From positions 248,001-312,000 of the forward strand of contig NZ_JAACJR010000006.1 of assembly GCF_009939225.1 (NCBI RefSeq): DNA of 64,000 nucleotides. Reading direction: 5' to 3'. How positions within the stretch are numbered: the stretch's first letter is position 1; each line of letters opens with the position of its first letter. The notes beneath the pieces were generated by a model. The model did no database searches and was not told the DNA's origin. It saw nothing but the letters and a program-made list of their open reading frames with translations. A program made the translations under genes and the position numbers. The stretch comes from Sediminibacterium soli. Lineage in GTDB: Bacteria; Bacteroidota; Bacteroidia; Chitinophagales; Chitinophagaceae. This document shows positions 49,030 through 58,629 of the stretch, one piece after another.

Positions 49030-49950
49030 TTATAATTTGTACACCAGCGCCAGTCCTTTGTAATCCCTGCCGGCCTGCGGTACCAGGCTCAGGTTCCGGA
49101 AAGTTTTGCTGCGGTGCAGTTTGGGAACCAGTATGCCCGTGGCCATTCCGATACCATATCCCAGGATGATATCGCTGAGAAAATGCTGTCCTGCCTCGTA
49201 ACGGAAATAGCTTACCAGCGCGGGTAATGCGGCCGCCGCTATCCATACATAGGGTTTTGCCTTTGAGTCGGGGTTGAAATCACTGAACACCTGCGCTGCA
49301 AAAAAAGTGGCCGAGGCGGTGGCGGATACATGTCCTGCAAAAAAAGAACGCTGCGAGTTATTGCTTACGCGGCGGTCGTACGGCGCTGCAGGATTGTATA
49401 CCAGCGGTCTGCTGCGCGAAATGGCGCCCGCCGACAAAGTGTAGAGCGCCCCGCTGATGGCCATGGTTTCGAGGTACAGTGAAGTTACCTGGAAAAAATG
49501 GCTTCTTTGTTTCTTATCGATCAGCGAGGCCACCAATGGCGTGGCGAAGGAAGCAAAGAACGGCAGATAGCTGGCATCGTTTGCCTTATCGTTAAAATAA
49601 CCCACATTGCCCCTGTCGAACCAGGGAACATTCGATTCTTTTTTTGCGGCCAGTTCGGTGGCGGTAAGTCCCGCTTTGTTCACGATCATATTATAGCCAA
49701 GCAGCGTAAGACCGATACTGCCGAGTATGATCGGCCCGTCTGCACGAAAACTGGTTTTGTAGGGCGAAGCATAACTGTCGTACCTGGCCGGTGCAGCAGA
49801 ACGCGGCGGTGTTGCAGGAATAGCCGGTGGCGACAGGCTCTCCGAAGAAAGCAATGCAGCGGAATCTTTTGCACGTGAAGTGGTATCCTGCGCGTATATC
49901 AGCGAAACAACAACAAAGGAACCCATCAGCAGGGATAATTTTCGAACCAT
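49030..49950 (-). CDS. PAP2 family phosphatase, exported/membrane-linked
   Basis: 306 residues from ATG 49950 (MVRKLSLLMGSF). The upstream ATG at 49980 adds ten residues that are less like a signal. Signal peptide about 1-21 (ending IYAQ). PAP2 motifs: SRSRPL (C1, with no clear Lys), SFFAGHVS (C2) and RYEAGQHFLSDIILG (C3: Arg, His and Asp). Probably a lipid phosphate phosphatase, for example acting on undecaprenyl or phosphatidate species. C1 Lys is not visible. Confidence 0.87.
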   Translation of the reverse strand: MVRKLSLLMGSFVVVSLIYAQDTTSRAKDSAALLSSESLSPPAIPATPPRSAAPARYDSYASPYKTSFRADGPIILGSIGLTLLGYNMIVNKAGLTATELAAKKESNVPWFDRGNVGYFNDKANDASYLPFFASFATPLVASLIDKKQRSHFFQVTSLYLETMAISGALYTLSAGAISRSRPLVYNPAAPYDRRVSNNSQRSFFAGHVSATASATFFAAQVFSDFNPDSKAKPYVWIAAAALPALVSYFRYEAGQHFLSDIILGYGIGMATGILVPKLHRSKTFRNLSLVPQAGRDYKGLALVYKL

Positions 49951-50201
49951 AGCGATTGTATTTTGTGTAAAAAAATACACAGTTCATAAGCTGTTGCCGT
50001 TCAGTACAAACAACCGAAGTGCGTGAAGGCTTATAAAAAGTATTTCAACACATATCCATGCAAAAGCGATACCCGCCGCATGCCTGTGCGTGGGCAATCA
50101 CAGATGCGGGATTACTGTTCCGGCTGAATAAAAAGCGGATGTTGCTGAGATTTCTACAGGAATGTATTGCCCCTGACCTGACGGTGATGGGTGGCGTTCG
50201 G

Positions 50202-53000
50202 TTATTTTTCGGGCAGCAGTACCAGTTTTATCAGGTTGTTTTCATTGAGGAAGCTATTGGCTGTTTCCTTGCTTTTTTCCACTGAGAATGCGCGGATACG
50301 TTTGTCTGCCGTAAGTATCGATAACGGATCGTTGTTGCGGAAGAACTGCTGTTCCAGGCGGTACCGCCAGTAGCTGTTTTCTTTTACGCTGTTTTCCAGC
50401 GAACGGGTCTGCTCCGCGATCACTTTGTCTACGTTCTGCTGCGATACCCCTTCCTGTCTGGTGCGCCTGATCTCTTCGGTTACGATCGCAACCAGTTTAT
50501 CAACATTTGCGGGTGCGCAGCCAAAAGAAACACCTATGCTGTAACTGTTCACCGGTTCGCGGCTTATTCCGCCGTTTACCGATACGCCGTACACGCCGCC
50601 CGCATCTTCGCGCATCAACTCCCGCAAACGGATGGTCATTGCGGCACATAGCTGCCCCAGCAGCCGGTCCTGGTCTTCCTGGTAAGCAGAAAGCGTTCCT
50701 GTAAAGAACAACCGTACGCTGGCTTTGTTCTCTTTGCCTTTGTAAAACAGTTTGCTGATGGGGCCTGCCGGGTACCGGATACCCACATCGCGCCAGCTAT
50801 CGCCTGTGGCGGTCGCGGGTAAGGACGCAATGTATTTTTCCACCAGGGGTCTGATGCTGTCCAGGCTGAAATTGCCCACAAAGGTGAAAATGAACTGTCC
50901 CGCATTGCTGAACCGCTGGCGGTAGATACCGTAGGCTTTGTCGAGGTTGAGTCTGCCGATATCGTTTACCGTAAATGGTTTTCGCAGCGGATGGTAATTG
51001 CTCATGATATAATTCACGGAATCGCCGAACACAGAAGCCGGATCCTTATCCTTGTTCTGCAACTGGGCCTGCACCTGCTGCCTGATCACTTCAAACATCT
51101 GCGGGTCTTTCCTGGGTGCGGTAAAGCTGCCGTTCAGCAGTTCAAATGCCGTGGCAAGGTCTTTCTGCGTACTTCGTCCATTCAGTCCCTGCATATAGGT
51201 GTTGATACCCGGCCCCACAAAACAGTTCTTGCCGCTGAGCGCTTTCTGCATGGCCTGCATATCCATATCTCCCATACCGCCCGATGACACGATCATGGCG
51301 GCATTGGATGCGTTCAGGAAATCATCGCCATCGTACAGCGATGCGCCGCCCCAGCTGATGGCAGAAAATTCGATCTCGTCGTTCTTGAAATCGGTTGGCT
51401 TGAGTATCACCCGGGCGCCGTTAGACAATGTCCACTCGGTGGTATTGATCGCTTCGTATTTTTTTTCTGCAAGTGTCTTTCCGGCAACAGGGGCCACAGG
51501 CAATAACGGACTGCTGCTTATTTTGTCAATATACCTGTCGAGTTTGCCAAAAGGCTTGTTCAGTAAAGCAATAACGGTTGCCTGTGCGGGCAGGTTGTTT
51601 TTTTCCTTTTCGGGTGCGGTGATCACCACCGAACGGTCTGTGGTTCTGATCCAGTCTGCGATCAGACCATTTATCTCCTTAAGGGTAATACCGGGCAGGT
51701 ATTGCCGGTACAGTGCGTATTCATAGGCGATACCGGGGATGGCTTCCCCATGCAGGTAATTGTTCACCAGTTCCTGTACATGTTCCGCAGATTTGGTTTT
51801 GTCTCTTTCGCGGTACCTATTTTCTATGCGCGACAGCATATTCTTCACGGCCCTGTCGAGCTCGCTCTGCTGGAAGCCGTATTGTTTTACGCGTTCGTTC
51901 TCGGTGAGCAAGGCGGTAAGCGATGCCTGTATTTCCCTGCCCGATTTGGCAACCGATAACAAACTGAATGCATCGAGGTTACCAATGAACTTTCCATAGC
52001 TGCTGCTGCCAAACAAAAACGGCGCCTCGGGCTTCTGGGCAATCTCGTCCAGTCTTGCACTCATCATTTCATTGAACAGACTGCGCACCAGGCTCTGCCG
52101 GTACTGTGTTTCCGTTTTGATAACGGGCAGTTCGGGTCTTGTGTAATATACCTGTATGATGCTGTAGGGCTGCTCGGGGTCGGTAAGTATCGCCGTCCGG
52201 GTATCGGTATGCGAAGGGATCAGGAACCGGGTTCTTTTTTTCGGCGCAATCGCTTTGGGTATTTTCCCAAAATGAGCCATGATCAGCTGCTCCGTTTCCG
52301 CCACATCAATATCGCCAACCACCACCACGGCCTGCAGATCGGGGCGGTACCAGTCTTTGTAAAACGAGGTCAGTGTTTGGTAGTGCGCCGTATCGATATT
52401 CTGTTTGGTGCCGATAGGAATCCTTTTCGCGTACTGCGATCCTTTGAGCAGGATGGGAAAATAACGGTCGCGCAAACGGGCGTCCGCACCACGGCCCAGT
52501 CGCCATTCTTCCACGATCACGCCTCTTTCCTTGTCTATTTCGGTATGTTCGAAGCTTACTCCCTGCGCCCAGTCCTCGAGTATCTGCATACCCTGTTTGA
52601 ATACCAGCGGACTATCGGTGGGCACCTGCAGTTCGTACACCGTTTCGTCAAACGAAGTATAGGCATTCAGATCAGCGCCGAAGTGTACACCGCTTTTCTC
52701 GAGGAAATTGACCAGCTCATTCTTTTTAAAATGCGCTGTGCCGTTAAAAGCCATATGTTCTACAAAATGCGCAAGACCTGCCTGCTTATCCGTTTCGAGA
52801 ACGGACCCGGCGTTCACCACCAGCCTCAGTTCCGCGCGGTTACGGGGCTCCAGGTTCCTGCGGATATAATAGGTAAGGCCATTGGCCAGTTTGCCGATTT
52901 TGATATCCTTGCTCACCGGCAGCGTTTTAGCAATGGTCTGCGCTTCTGTATGACTGATAACCGCCGCTGCGATAAATAACGTGAGAACGATGTATTTCAT
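50202..53000 (-). CDS. M16 family (insulinase-like) zinc metallopeptidase
   Basis: 932 residues, the double-length M16 form with two homologous halves. Signal peptide 1-20 (ending TEAQT). The inverted zinc motif HFVEH (His78, Glu81, His82) and the downstream Glu in IDKERGVIVEEW are intact in the first half. The second half (from about 480) is the non-catalytic repeat. Likely a periplasmic or outer-membrane oligopeptidase. Strand-alone gene. Confidence 0.95.
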   Translation of the reverse strand: MKYIVLTLFIAAAVISHTEAQTIAKTLPVSKDIKIGKLANGLTYYIRRNLEPRNRAELRLVVNAGSVLETDKQAGLAHFVEHMAFNGTAHFKKNELVNFLEKSGVHFGADLNAYTSFDETVYELQVPTDSPLVFKQGMQILEDWAQGVSFEHTEIDKERGVIVEEWRLGRGADARLRDRYFPILLKGSQYAKRIPIGTKQNIDTAHYQTLTSFYKDWYRPDLQAVVVVGDIDVAETEQLIMAHFGKIPKAIAPKKRTRFLIPSHTDTRTAILTDPEQPYSIIQVYYTRPELPVIKTETQYRQSLVRSLFNEMMSARLDEIAQKPEAPFLFGSSSYGKFIGNLDAFSLLSVAKSGREIQASLTALLTENERVKQYGFQQSELDRAVKNMLSRIENRYRERDKTKSAEHVQELVNNYLHGEAIPGIAYEYALYRQYLPGITLKEINGLIADWIRTTDRSVVITAPEKEKNNLPAQATVIALLNKPFGKLDRYIDKISSSPLLPVAPVAGKTLAEKKYEAINTTEWTLSNGARVILKPTDFKNDEIEFSAISWGGASLYDGDDFLNASNAAMIVSSGGMGDMDMQAMQKALSGKNCFVGPGINTYMQGLNGRSTQKDLATAFELLNGSFTAPRKDPQMFEVIRQQVQAQLQNKDKDPASVFGDSVNYIMSNYHPLRKPFTVNDIGRLNLDKAYGIYRQRFSNAGQFIFTFVGNFSLDSIRPLVEKYIASLPATATGDSWRDVGIRYPAGPISKLFYKGKENKASVRLFFTGTLSAYQEDQDRLLGQLCAAMTIRLRELMREDAGGVYGVSVNGGISREPVNSYSIGVSFGCAPANVDKLVAIVTEEIRRTRQEGVSQQNVDKVIAEQTRSLENSVKENSYWRYRLEQQFFRNNDPLSILTADKRIRAFSVEKSKETANSFLNENNLIKLVLLPEK

Positions 53001-53057
53001 AAGAGTAATTGTGTCGCTTCATTAAACGGTGTCGGCAAAACAGTTGCTGCCGGAATA

Positions 53058-54140
53058 CTATACATGAAATCCGAGATTGGCAATCAACGCAGCCGGTAGG
53101 GCGGGCAGTTTTCTTCTTTCGATCAGGTAGGTCGACAGTCCCGAAAGATCTTTGTATACATAATGTTTGCTGAGTGCGCCCTCGAGATAGCCTGCGCCCG
53201 ATGTGTTGCCCGTCCCCACGCGCATGCCGATCATTCTTCTTACCATGATCAGGTGTTTGTGCCGCCAGTTGCTCATCAGGTGGTCTATCTCTATCAAGGC
53301 ATCCAACACCTGGTACGAGGTCTGGAAAACGGGGAAATCGCGGTACAGCATAATGAACAGGGCTGCCCGCAGCGCCGCCGGCGAGAAATTGCTGCGCAGC
53401 AGATCAAGCTGTTCCGCAGCGTAGCCTTCGGGCTTTTTTTCAAAGAATACATAGTCAAAGTCGTGGATCTTGCTCTGTTCCCGCTCGGTAAGTCCGGAGA
53501 GATAGATATGGCGGTAATCGTTCCAGAAAGAATGACCGGTTAACGGGGATACCGAAGTGGCCGCATATTGTTGCCAGTACTCGTCGCGGAAGAATGGCAT
53601 ACGCTCCAGCCAGCGGTTCACCAGCTGCAGCAGGTTGGGTTTTGCCTCGGTTTGCGTAATGGTATGGTAGTCTTGCTGCGTAAACCCGCCTTCGTTGGTT
53701 CTTTTGTAATAGTCTTTCTGGTGACGCGCATCGATCTGCAGTCCCAGCTTGGCTTCAAGCAAACGGAACTGTTTGCTCTGGAAACCCGAGGAGGGTGTAA
53801 GCAGGTTGCGGAACTCGAGAAAATCGAGCGGTGTCATCGTATCAAGTATCTGTACCTGCTGGTTCAGCAGCTGCAGTATCTGTATCACCCGGTTGAGGCG
53901 GTGTCTTACCAGGTTAAGGTCTTCCGAGTTATCGTTGATCTGTTCTTTCGAAAAAACACCGGTCACGTAGTCCAGTTCAAAAAGGATCTGCTTAAACCAG
54001 AGTTCATAGGCCTGGTGGATGATGATGAACAGCATTTCATCGTGCGCAGGCTCATTGCCCTCGCGAAAACTCACCGGATGCTGCGCATCGAGTATCTTTT
54101 CTATCTGTAAATAACTTCCGTAGTATCTGGGTTCTTCCAT
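53058..54140 (-). CDS. Tryptophan 2,3-dioxygenase
   Basis: 360 residues. Heme enzyme that opens tryptophan to N-formylkynurenine. Family signatures: YLQIEKILDAQHP, DEMLFIIIHQAYELWFKQILFEL and GFQSKQFRLLEAKLG in the N half, and RRMIGMRVGTGNTSGAGYL near the C-terminus. Kynureninase lies 3.1 kb away on the same strand, which fits tryptophan breakdown. The kynurenine formamidase and the 3-hydroxylase are not in the window. The ATG is five nt after a -7 box. Confidence 0.93.
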   Translation of the reverse strand: MEEPRYYGSYLQIEKILDAQHPVSFREGNEPAHDEMLFIIIHQAYELWFKQILFELDYVTGVFSKEQINDNSEDLNLVRHRLNRVIQILQLLNQQVQILDTMTPLDFLEFRNLLTPSSGFQSKQFRLLEAKLGLQIDARHQKDYYKRTNEGGFTQQDYHTITQTEAKPNLLQLVNRWLERMPFFRDEYWQQYAATSVSPLTGHSFWNDYRHIYLSGLTEREQSKIHDFDYVFFEKKPEGYAAEQLDLLRSNFSPAALRAALFIMLYRDFPVFQTSYQVLDALIEIDHLMSNWRHKHLIMVRRMIGMRVGTGNTSGAGYLEGALSKHYVYKDLSGLSTYLIERRKLPALPAALIANLGFHV

Positions 54141-54145
54141 GGCAG

Positions 54146-54173
54146 CAAAAATAAAATGTCAGGTGGGACCAAA
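54146..54173 (-). promoter_or_regulatory. Promoter of the tryptophan dioxygenase gene
   Basis: Minus-strand TTTG (54170-54173) and TATTTTTG (54146-54153) with a 16-bp spacer. The start codon (54140) comes five nt after the box, so the message may be leaderless. Confidence 0.5.
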
Positions 54174-54259
54174 TGTAGAGATTCGGCAGCATTCATGTAT
54201 GTAATCGTATAGTTAATATGTGTATCTTACACATTATTCAATCCTAATCATTGCCTGCC

Positions 54260-55636
54260 ATGCAACTGAAACAATTCCTTCCGTATATGCTGCTGTTTGC
54301 AGCGTTTTCGTGTAAGAACAGTGACCTTCAGACAAACCCCGCCGATTCAACAGCCCATATAGACGGGCATCCCGCCTGGATCATGCAGGGTAATATCTAT
54401 GAAGTGAATGTGCGCCAGTATACAAAGGAAGGCACTTTCCGCGCATTTGCGCAGCATCTTGACCGGCTGAAAGAAATGGAGGTACAGACACTCTGGTTCA
54501 TGCCGATCAACCCCATCAGCAAGCTGGAGAGAAAGGGTACGCTGGGCAGTTATTATGCGGTTGCGGATTATACTGCCATCAATCCCGAATACGGGAATAT
54601 GGAAGACTGGAAGGAACTGGTTCGCCAGGCACATGAAAAAGGGTTTAAGGTAATGATCGACTGGGTGCCGAACCATACGGGTGCGGATCATTACTGGCTG
54701 CAGAAACACCCCGACTTCTATGTTAAGGACAGCACGGGCAAACCCGTTTCGCAATTTGACTGGACAGACACCCGCAAACTTAATTTTGCCAATGCAGAGC
54801 TGCGCGATACGATGATGGCACAGATGAAGTTCTGGGTAACGGAAACGGGTATCGACGGGTTTCGCTGCGATTATGCCGTGGGACCGAGCCGCCAGTTCTG
54901 GAAAGAATGTGTTAAGCAGTTAAAAGCGGCCAAACCGGATATTTTCCTGCTGGCCGAAACAGACAGCGCCTGGCTGCACGATATGGGTTTTGATGCCACA
55001 TATGCCTGGCCCGAATTCGGTATGATGAAACTGATCGCCGCGGGAAAACGCAAAGCTGCCGCCTTCGACAGTGTGCTGCATTTTACAGACAGTGTGCTTC
55101 CCGCCAACGCGCTTCGGCTGTTCTTTACCAGCAACCACGACGAAAACAGCTGGAACAAGGCCGATTATGCCACCATGCCCGGCGCTTCCCACGAACCTTT
55201 TATGGTGCTTACACAAACCATGAAACGGAGTATACCGCTTGTATACGGCGGTCAGGAAGAGCCGGTATTGCGTGCCATACCTTTCTTTGAGAAAGACAGC
55301 ATGGGCTTTGGCAGGTACCTGCGCGCGCCTATGTACCGGCAGTTGCTGGCACTGCGTAAAAACAATCCGGCGCTGGCGGGTAATGCATCCTTCACCAAAC
55401 TGGTTACCGATAAACCCGGCGAAGTGTATGGGTATTACCGCAGGGCAGGCGATCACCTGGTATGGGTATTGTTGAACCTGTCTGGCACCGCCCAGAAAGT
55501 TTCGATGGATAGAACCGGTATGTCGGCGATCGGAGCCGAAGGCGATTACCATTTGCTTGGTCAGAATGGTACGCTCAAAACCATACCGGCGTCTTACGAC
55601 CTAAAACCCTGGGGTTGGGTGGTGATCAGCAAGTGA
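54260..55636 (+). CDS. GH13 alpha-amylase-like lipoprotein
   Basis: 458 residues from ATG 54260. A TTG three codons earlier is not needed. Lipoprotein signal with AAFSC (Cys at about 18) followed by a polar linker, so it is anchored in the membrane, probably facing outward or the periplasm. The GH13 barrel carries DWVPNHTG (region I), nucleophile Asp204 in GFRCDYA (II), acid/base Glu233 in LLAETDS (III) and Asp294 in TSNHDENSW (IV). Likely acts on alpha-glucans, though not assigned to a subfamily. No other sus genes are adjacent. Confidence 0.91.
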   Translation: MQLKQFLPYMLLFAAFSCKNSDLQTNPADSTAHIDGHPAWIMQGNIYEVNVRQYTKEGTFRAFAQHLDRLKEMEVQTLWFMPINPISKLERKGTLGSYYAVADYTAINPEYGNMEDWKELVRQAHEKGFKVMIDWVPNHTGADHYWLQKHPDFYVKDSTGKPVSQFDWTDTRKLNFANAELRDTMMAQMKFWVTETGIDGFRCDYAVGPSRQFWKECVKQLKAAKPDIFLLAETDSAWLHDMGFDATYAWPEFGMMKLIAAGKRKAAAFDSVLHFTDSVLPANALRLFFTSNHDENSWNKADYATMPGASHEPFMVLTQTMKRSIPLVYGGQEEPVLRAIPFFEKDSMGFGRYLRAPMYRQLLALRKNNPALAGNASFTKLVTDKPGEVYGYYRRAGDHLVWVLLNLSGTAQKVSMDRTGMSAIGAEGDYHLLGQNGTLKTIPASYDLKPWGWVVISK

Positions 55637-55650
55637 TCTTCTGAGAGGGT

Positions 55651-55706
55651 ATTGCCACAGATTACACAGGTTATTTTCTGTGCCAATCTGTGTAATCTGT
55701 GACAAT
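55651..55706. repeat. CACAGATTACACAG word-built hairpin
   Basis: Arms 55651-55669 and 55688-55706 pair over 19 bp with one mismatch, with an 18-nt loop. The arm repeats the word ACAGATTACACAG. Lies between the amylase and pyrF genes, both on the plus strand, just before the pyrF promoter. Confidence 0.85.
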
Positions 55707-55730
55707 TTTCTCCCATCCCTTCCTGTCCTT

Positions 55731-55738
55731 TATCTTTG
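55731..55738 (+). promoter_or_regulatory. TATCTTTG -7 box of pyrF
   Basis: TATCTTTG ends four nt before the ATG at 55743. The expected start of transcription would fall at or near the A of the start codon. Confidence 0.5.
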
Positions 55739-55742
55739 CCGC

Positions 55743-56561
55743 ATGAACCGTTCCGAACTCGTCTCGCGCATCCATGCTCAGAAAAATTATCTCTGTGTTG
55801 GGCTCGATACCGATATCACCAAACTGCCCAAACACCTGCTGTCAGGCCCTGATCCGGTGTTTGCTTTTAACAAGGCCATTATCGATGCCACCAAAGACCA
55901 CTGTATGTCGTATAAGATCAACACGGCATTTTATGAATCGCAGGGACTGAAAGGCTGGGAGTCTATGGAAAAAACGGTTCGGTATATTCCCGATACGCAT
56001 TTTAAGATCGCCGATGCCAAACGCGGAGATATCGGCAATACCTCTGCACAGTATGCCAAGACCTTTTTCGAAACACTGCCTTTTGACGCAATAACCGTTG
56101 CCCCGTATATGGGAGAGGACAGCATACGCCCCTTTCTTGCCTACCCCGATAAATGGACGATCGTGCTCGGTCTTACCTCCAACGCCGGCAGCAATGATTT
56201 TCAGCAGCTGACCCTGGGCGATGGTGCAAAACTCTACGAACGCGTGCTGGCAACAACCGCCTCCTGGGGAACCGCGGGCAACCTGATGTTTGTTGCAGGC
56301 GCTACACGCGCCAGTGATTTTGCCCATATCCGCACCATCATTCCCGACCATTTTCTGCTGGTGCCGGGTATCGGCGCGCAGGGTGGCAGCCTCGAAGAAG
56401 TGTCGCGTTACGGTCTGAACAAAGACTGCGGCCTGCTGGTGAATGCCAGCCGCGCGGTGATTTTTGCAGGCAGCGGGGAAGATTTTGCGGAGAAAGCAGG
56501 GGAGGCAGCCAAAGACTATGCCGGCGCAATGGCCAACTACCTTACCGGCGTTAGGGGTTGA
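55743..56561 (+). CDS. pyrF: Orotidine-5'-phosphate decarboxylase, type 2
   Basis: 272 residues from ATG 55743 (MNRSELVSRI). The frame runs on upstream to 55680 but includes the hairpin. Decarboxylates OMP to UMP, the last step of pyrimidine synthesis. Active-site residues KIADAKRGDIGNTSAQYAK and the N-terminal LCVGLDTD are typical of the PyrF type 2 enzyme. Single gene with very short leader. Confidence 0.94.
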   Translation: MNRSELVSRIHAQKNYLCVGLDTDITKLPKHLLSGPDPVFAFNKAIIDATKDHCMSYKINTAFYESQGLKGWESMEKTVRYIPDTHFKIADAKRGDIGNTSAQYAKTFFETLPFDAITVAPYMGEDSIRPFLAYPDKWTIVLGLTSNAGSNDFQQLTLGDGAKLYERVLATTASWGTAGNLMFVAGATRASDFAHIRTIIPDHFLLVPGIGAQGGSLEEVSRYGLNKDCGLLVNASRAVIFAGSGEDFAEKAGEAAKDYAGAMANYLTGVRG

Positions 56562-56579
56562 GTACAGCACGCAAGCCGA

Positions 56580-57194
56580 TTACCTGTGCAGCTGCAACTG
56601 CACGATGCGCGCAACTTTTTCGGCCCATACCATATGCGCTTTACCGGAATAATGCAGTTTGTCCGAAGCCAGCAGTTCCCTGTCGTTCGCGGCTTTCCTG
56701 GTATCCGCGGTGATATCGATAAAATGCGCGTGCATTTTTCCTGCCTCCGCTTCACAGATGCGGTTGAATGCATCGATTTCGGAGGCGATCCTGCTGCGGT
56801 CTTTTTTATCCGCAAAAGGCGTTATGCCCCAGTCGGGAACCGATAGTACGATCACCCGGTTGCTGAGTTCCCCCGCAAGATGGATGGCCTTGCGGAGAAG
56901 GAATTCGAAATCCGTTCTGAATTCAGCCTGCGGCAATCCCCTGTACTGGTTGTTCACCCCGATCAGCAGGGTCACAAAATCATAACTCTCATCGAGCCGG
57001 GTATGCAGGATATGTTCAGCCAGTTCAAAACTTGTCCAGCCGGTTTTGGCAACGATCTCGGGTGCATGAAAAAGCGATCCCTGCTTCCGCAACAGCTGCA
57101 CCGCCTGGTAGGGAAAGCTCTCGTGCAGCGGCACGGATTCCCCGATCGTATACGAATCGCCTAACGCGAGATAGGAATAGTGGTGTTTGCTCAT
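56580..57194 (-). CDS. SGNH/GDSL hydrolase
   Basis: 204 residues from ATG 57194 (MSKHHYSYLALGD). Block I LALGDSYTIGE with the catalytic Ser, block III LIGVNNQYRG with Asn, block V DKLHYSGKAHMVWA with Asp/His. No signal peptide, so probably cytoplasmic. Esterase or acylhydrolase of unknown substrate. It is convergent with pyrF (18 bp apart) and lies downstream of kynureninase. Confidence 0.88.
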   Translation of the reverse strand: MSKHHYSYLALGDSYTIGESVPLHESFPYQAVQLLRKQGSLFHAPEIVAKTGWTSFELAEHILHTRLDESYDFVTLLIGVNNQYRGLPQAEFRTDFEFLLRKAIHLAGELSNRVIVLSVPDWGITPFADKKDRSRIASEIDAFNRICEAEAGKMHAHFIDITADTRKAANDRELLASDKLHYSGKAHMVWAEKVARIVQLQLHR

Positions 57195-57237
57195 GGGCGG
57201 ATGGATTGATAAACTAATGAGGCGGCCGTGCAGCCAT

Positions 57238-58503
57238 TTACGCAAATCCCTTCAGCAGTTCATAAAAACGGTACACGTCTGTAAAACTGCAATACAACGG
57301 GGCAGGGGCTACGCGTATCACACCCGGTTCCCGGTAATCAACAATGATGCCATTGGCGATCATCCTGTCGTGTATCTCCCTGCCTTTTTCCCTGAAATAC
57401 AAAGACAGCTGCGCACCGCGGGCCTCGCTGTCGGCGGGCGTGATGATCTCAAACGATAAGCCGGGCAACTGTTGCAGCAGGTATTCGAGGTAAGCCGTCA
57501 GCCGCAGGCTTTTCCTTCGTATGGCCTGCATACCCGTTTTGCCGAATAACTCAAGCGATGCTTTCAGCGCCACCATATTGAATACCTGGGCCGTGCTGAT
57601 GTTCCAGCCGCCTGCATCGGGTTTGGGTACAAAACCTTTCTCCATTTTGAAACGGGTCTTTTCATCATTGCCCCACCATCCGCCAAGTCGCTGCATACCG
57701 GTATTGCCTGCATGTGTTTCATGAACAAAAACGCCGCCGGCAGCGCCCGGCCCTGCATTCAGGTATTTATAACTGCACCATACCGCAAAATCAACCTGCC
57801 AGTCGTGCAGCTGCACCGGCACATTTCCGGCCACATGCGCCAGGTCAAAACCTGCCACCGCATGCACACTGTGGGCCGCTGCCGTTATCGCCGCTATATC
57901 GTATAACTGCCCGGTATAGTAACTGATGCCTCCGAACAGCACCAGGGCAACGCTGTCGCCATATTGCCGGATAACATCGATGATATCCGGTGTGCGCAAC
58001 AGTTTTTCGCCGTCTGCGGGATGCACTTCGACGACGGCGTCTGCGGGGTCAAAGCCATGATGCCGCACCATGGTTTCCACCGCATACTGGTCCGAGGGAA
58101 AAGCACCCGCTTCCATAATGATCCGGTAACGTTGTTTGGTGGGCCGGTAAAAACTCAGCATCATCAGGTGAAGGTTCACCGTCAGGGTATTCATCACCGT
58201 TACCTCGTTTTCTTTTGCACCCACGATACCTGCCATCACCGGCCGCATATAGTCCTGGTAATACAGCCAGGGATTGGCCCCGCCGAAATAACCACCCACC
58301 GCCATGTCTCTCCAGGTAGTCAACTCAATATCGATCGCCTGTTTGGTATGAATAGGCTGCAACCCAAGGGAGTTGCCGCAAAAATAAATCGCATCCTTAC
58401 CGTTGTGCTGCGGAAAATGGAACTGCTGTTTGCACCAGGCCAGTGCATCCTTTTGATCGGCATCTTCGGCAAAGCCGGCGTCCGTATGAAAGATTTCCTG
58501 CAT
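57238..58503 (-). CDS. kynU: Kynureninase
   Basis: 421 residues from ATG 58503 (MQEIFHTDAGF). Cleaves kynurenine to anthranilate and alanine (or the 3-hydroxy form). PLP lysine in CSYKYLNAGPGAAGGVFVHE, substrate region GFDLAHVAGNVPVQLHDW and NSLGLQP near the N-terminus match kynureninase. Works with the tryptophan dioxygenase in this window. The open frame to 58605 has no start I prefer. Divergent from the S9 peptidase. Confidence 0.94.
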   Translation of the reverse strand: MQEIFHTDAGFAEDADQKDALAWCKQQFHFPQHNGKDAIYFCGNSLGLQPIHTKQAIDIELTTWRDMAVGGYFGGANPWLYYQDYMRPVMAGIVGAKENEVTVMNTLTVNLHLMMLSFYRPTKQRYRIIMEAGAFPSDQYAVETMVRHHGFDPADAVVEVHPADGEKLLRTPDIIDVIRQYGDSVALVLFGGISYYTGQLYDIAAITAAAHSVHAVAGFDLAHVAGNVPVQLHDWQVDFAVWCSYKYLNAGPGAAGGVFVHETHAGNTGMQRLGGWWGNDEKTRFKMEKGFVPKPDAGGWNISTAQVFNMVALKASLELFGKTGMQAIRRKSLRLTAYLEYLLQQLPGLSFEIITPADSEARGAQLSLYFREKGREIHDRMIANGIIVDYREPGVIRVAPAPLYCSFTDVYRFYELLKGFA

Positions 58504-58629
58504 GGGTATGTTTGCTGCAATGTAAACAATCTCCGGCTGCAGGCAACCCTTCGCCGAATTTTTGACCGCCGGTTTTCCGTATAACGGTGTTTGCTTTATA
58601 TTCACCCACTTAACACCAAAATAACTGTC

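Noticed and set aside
50058-50285. 75-codon plus-strand frame between PAP2 and M16
   Set aside because: It runs into the M16 gene on the other strand, has no family features and no promoter.
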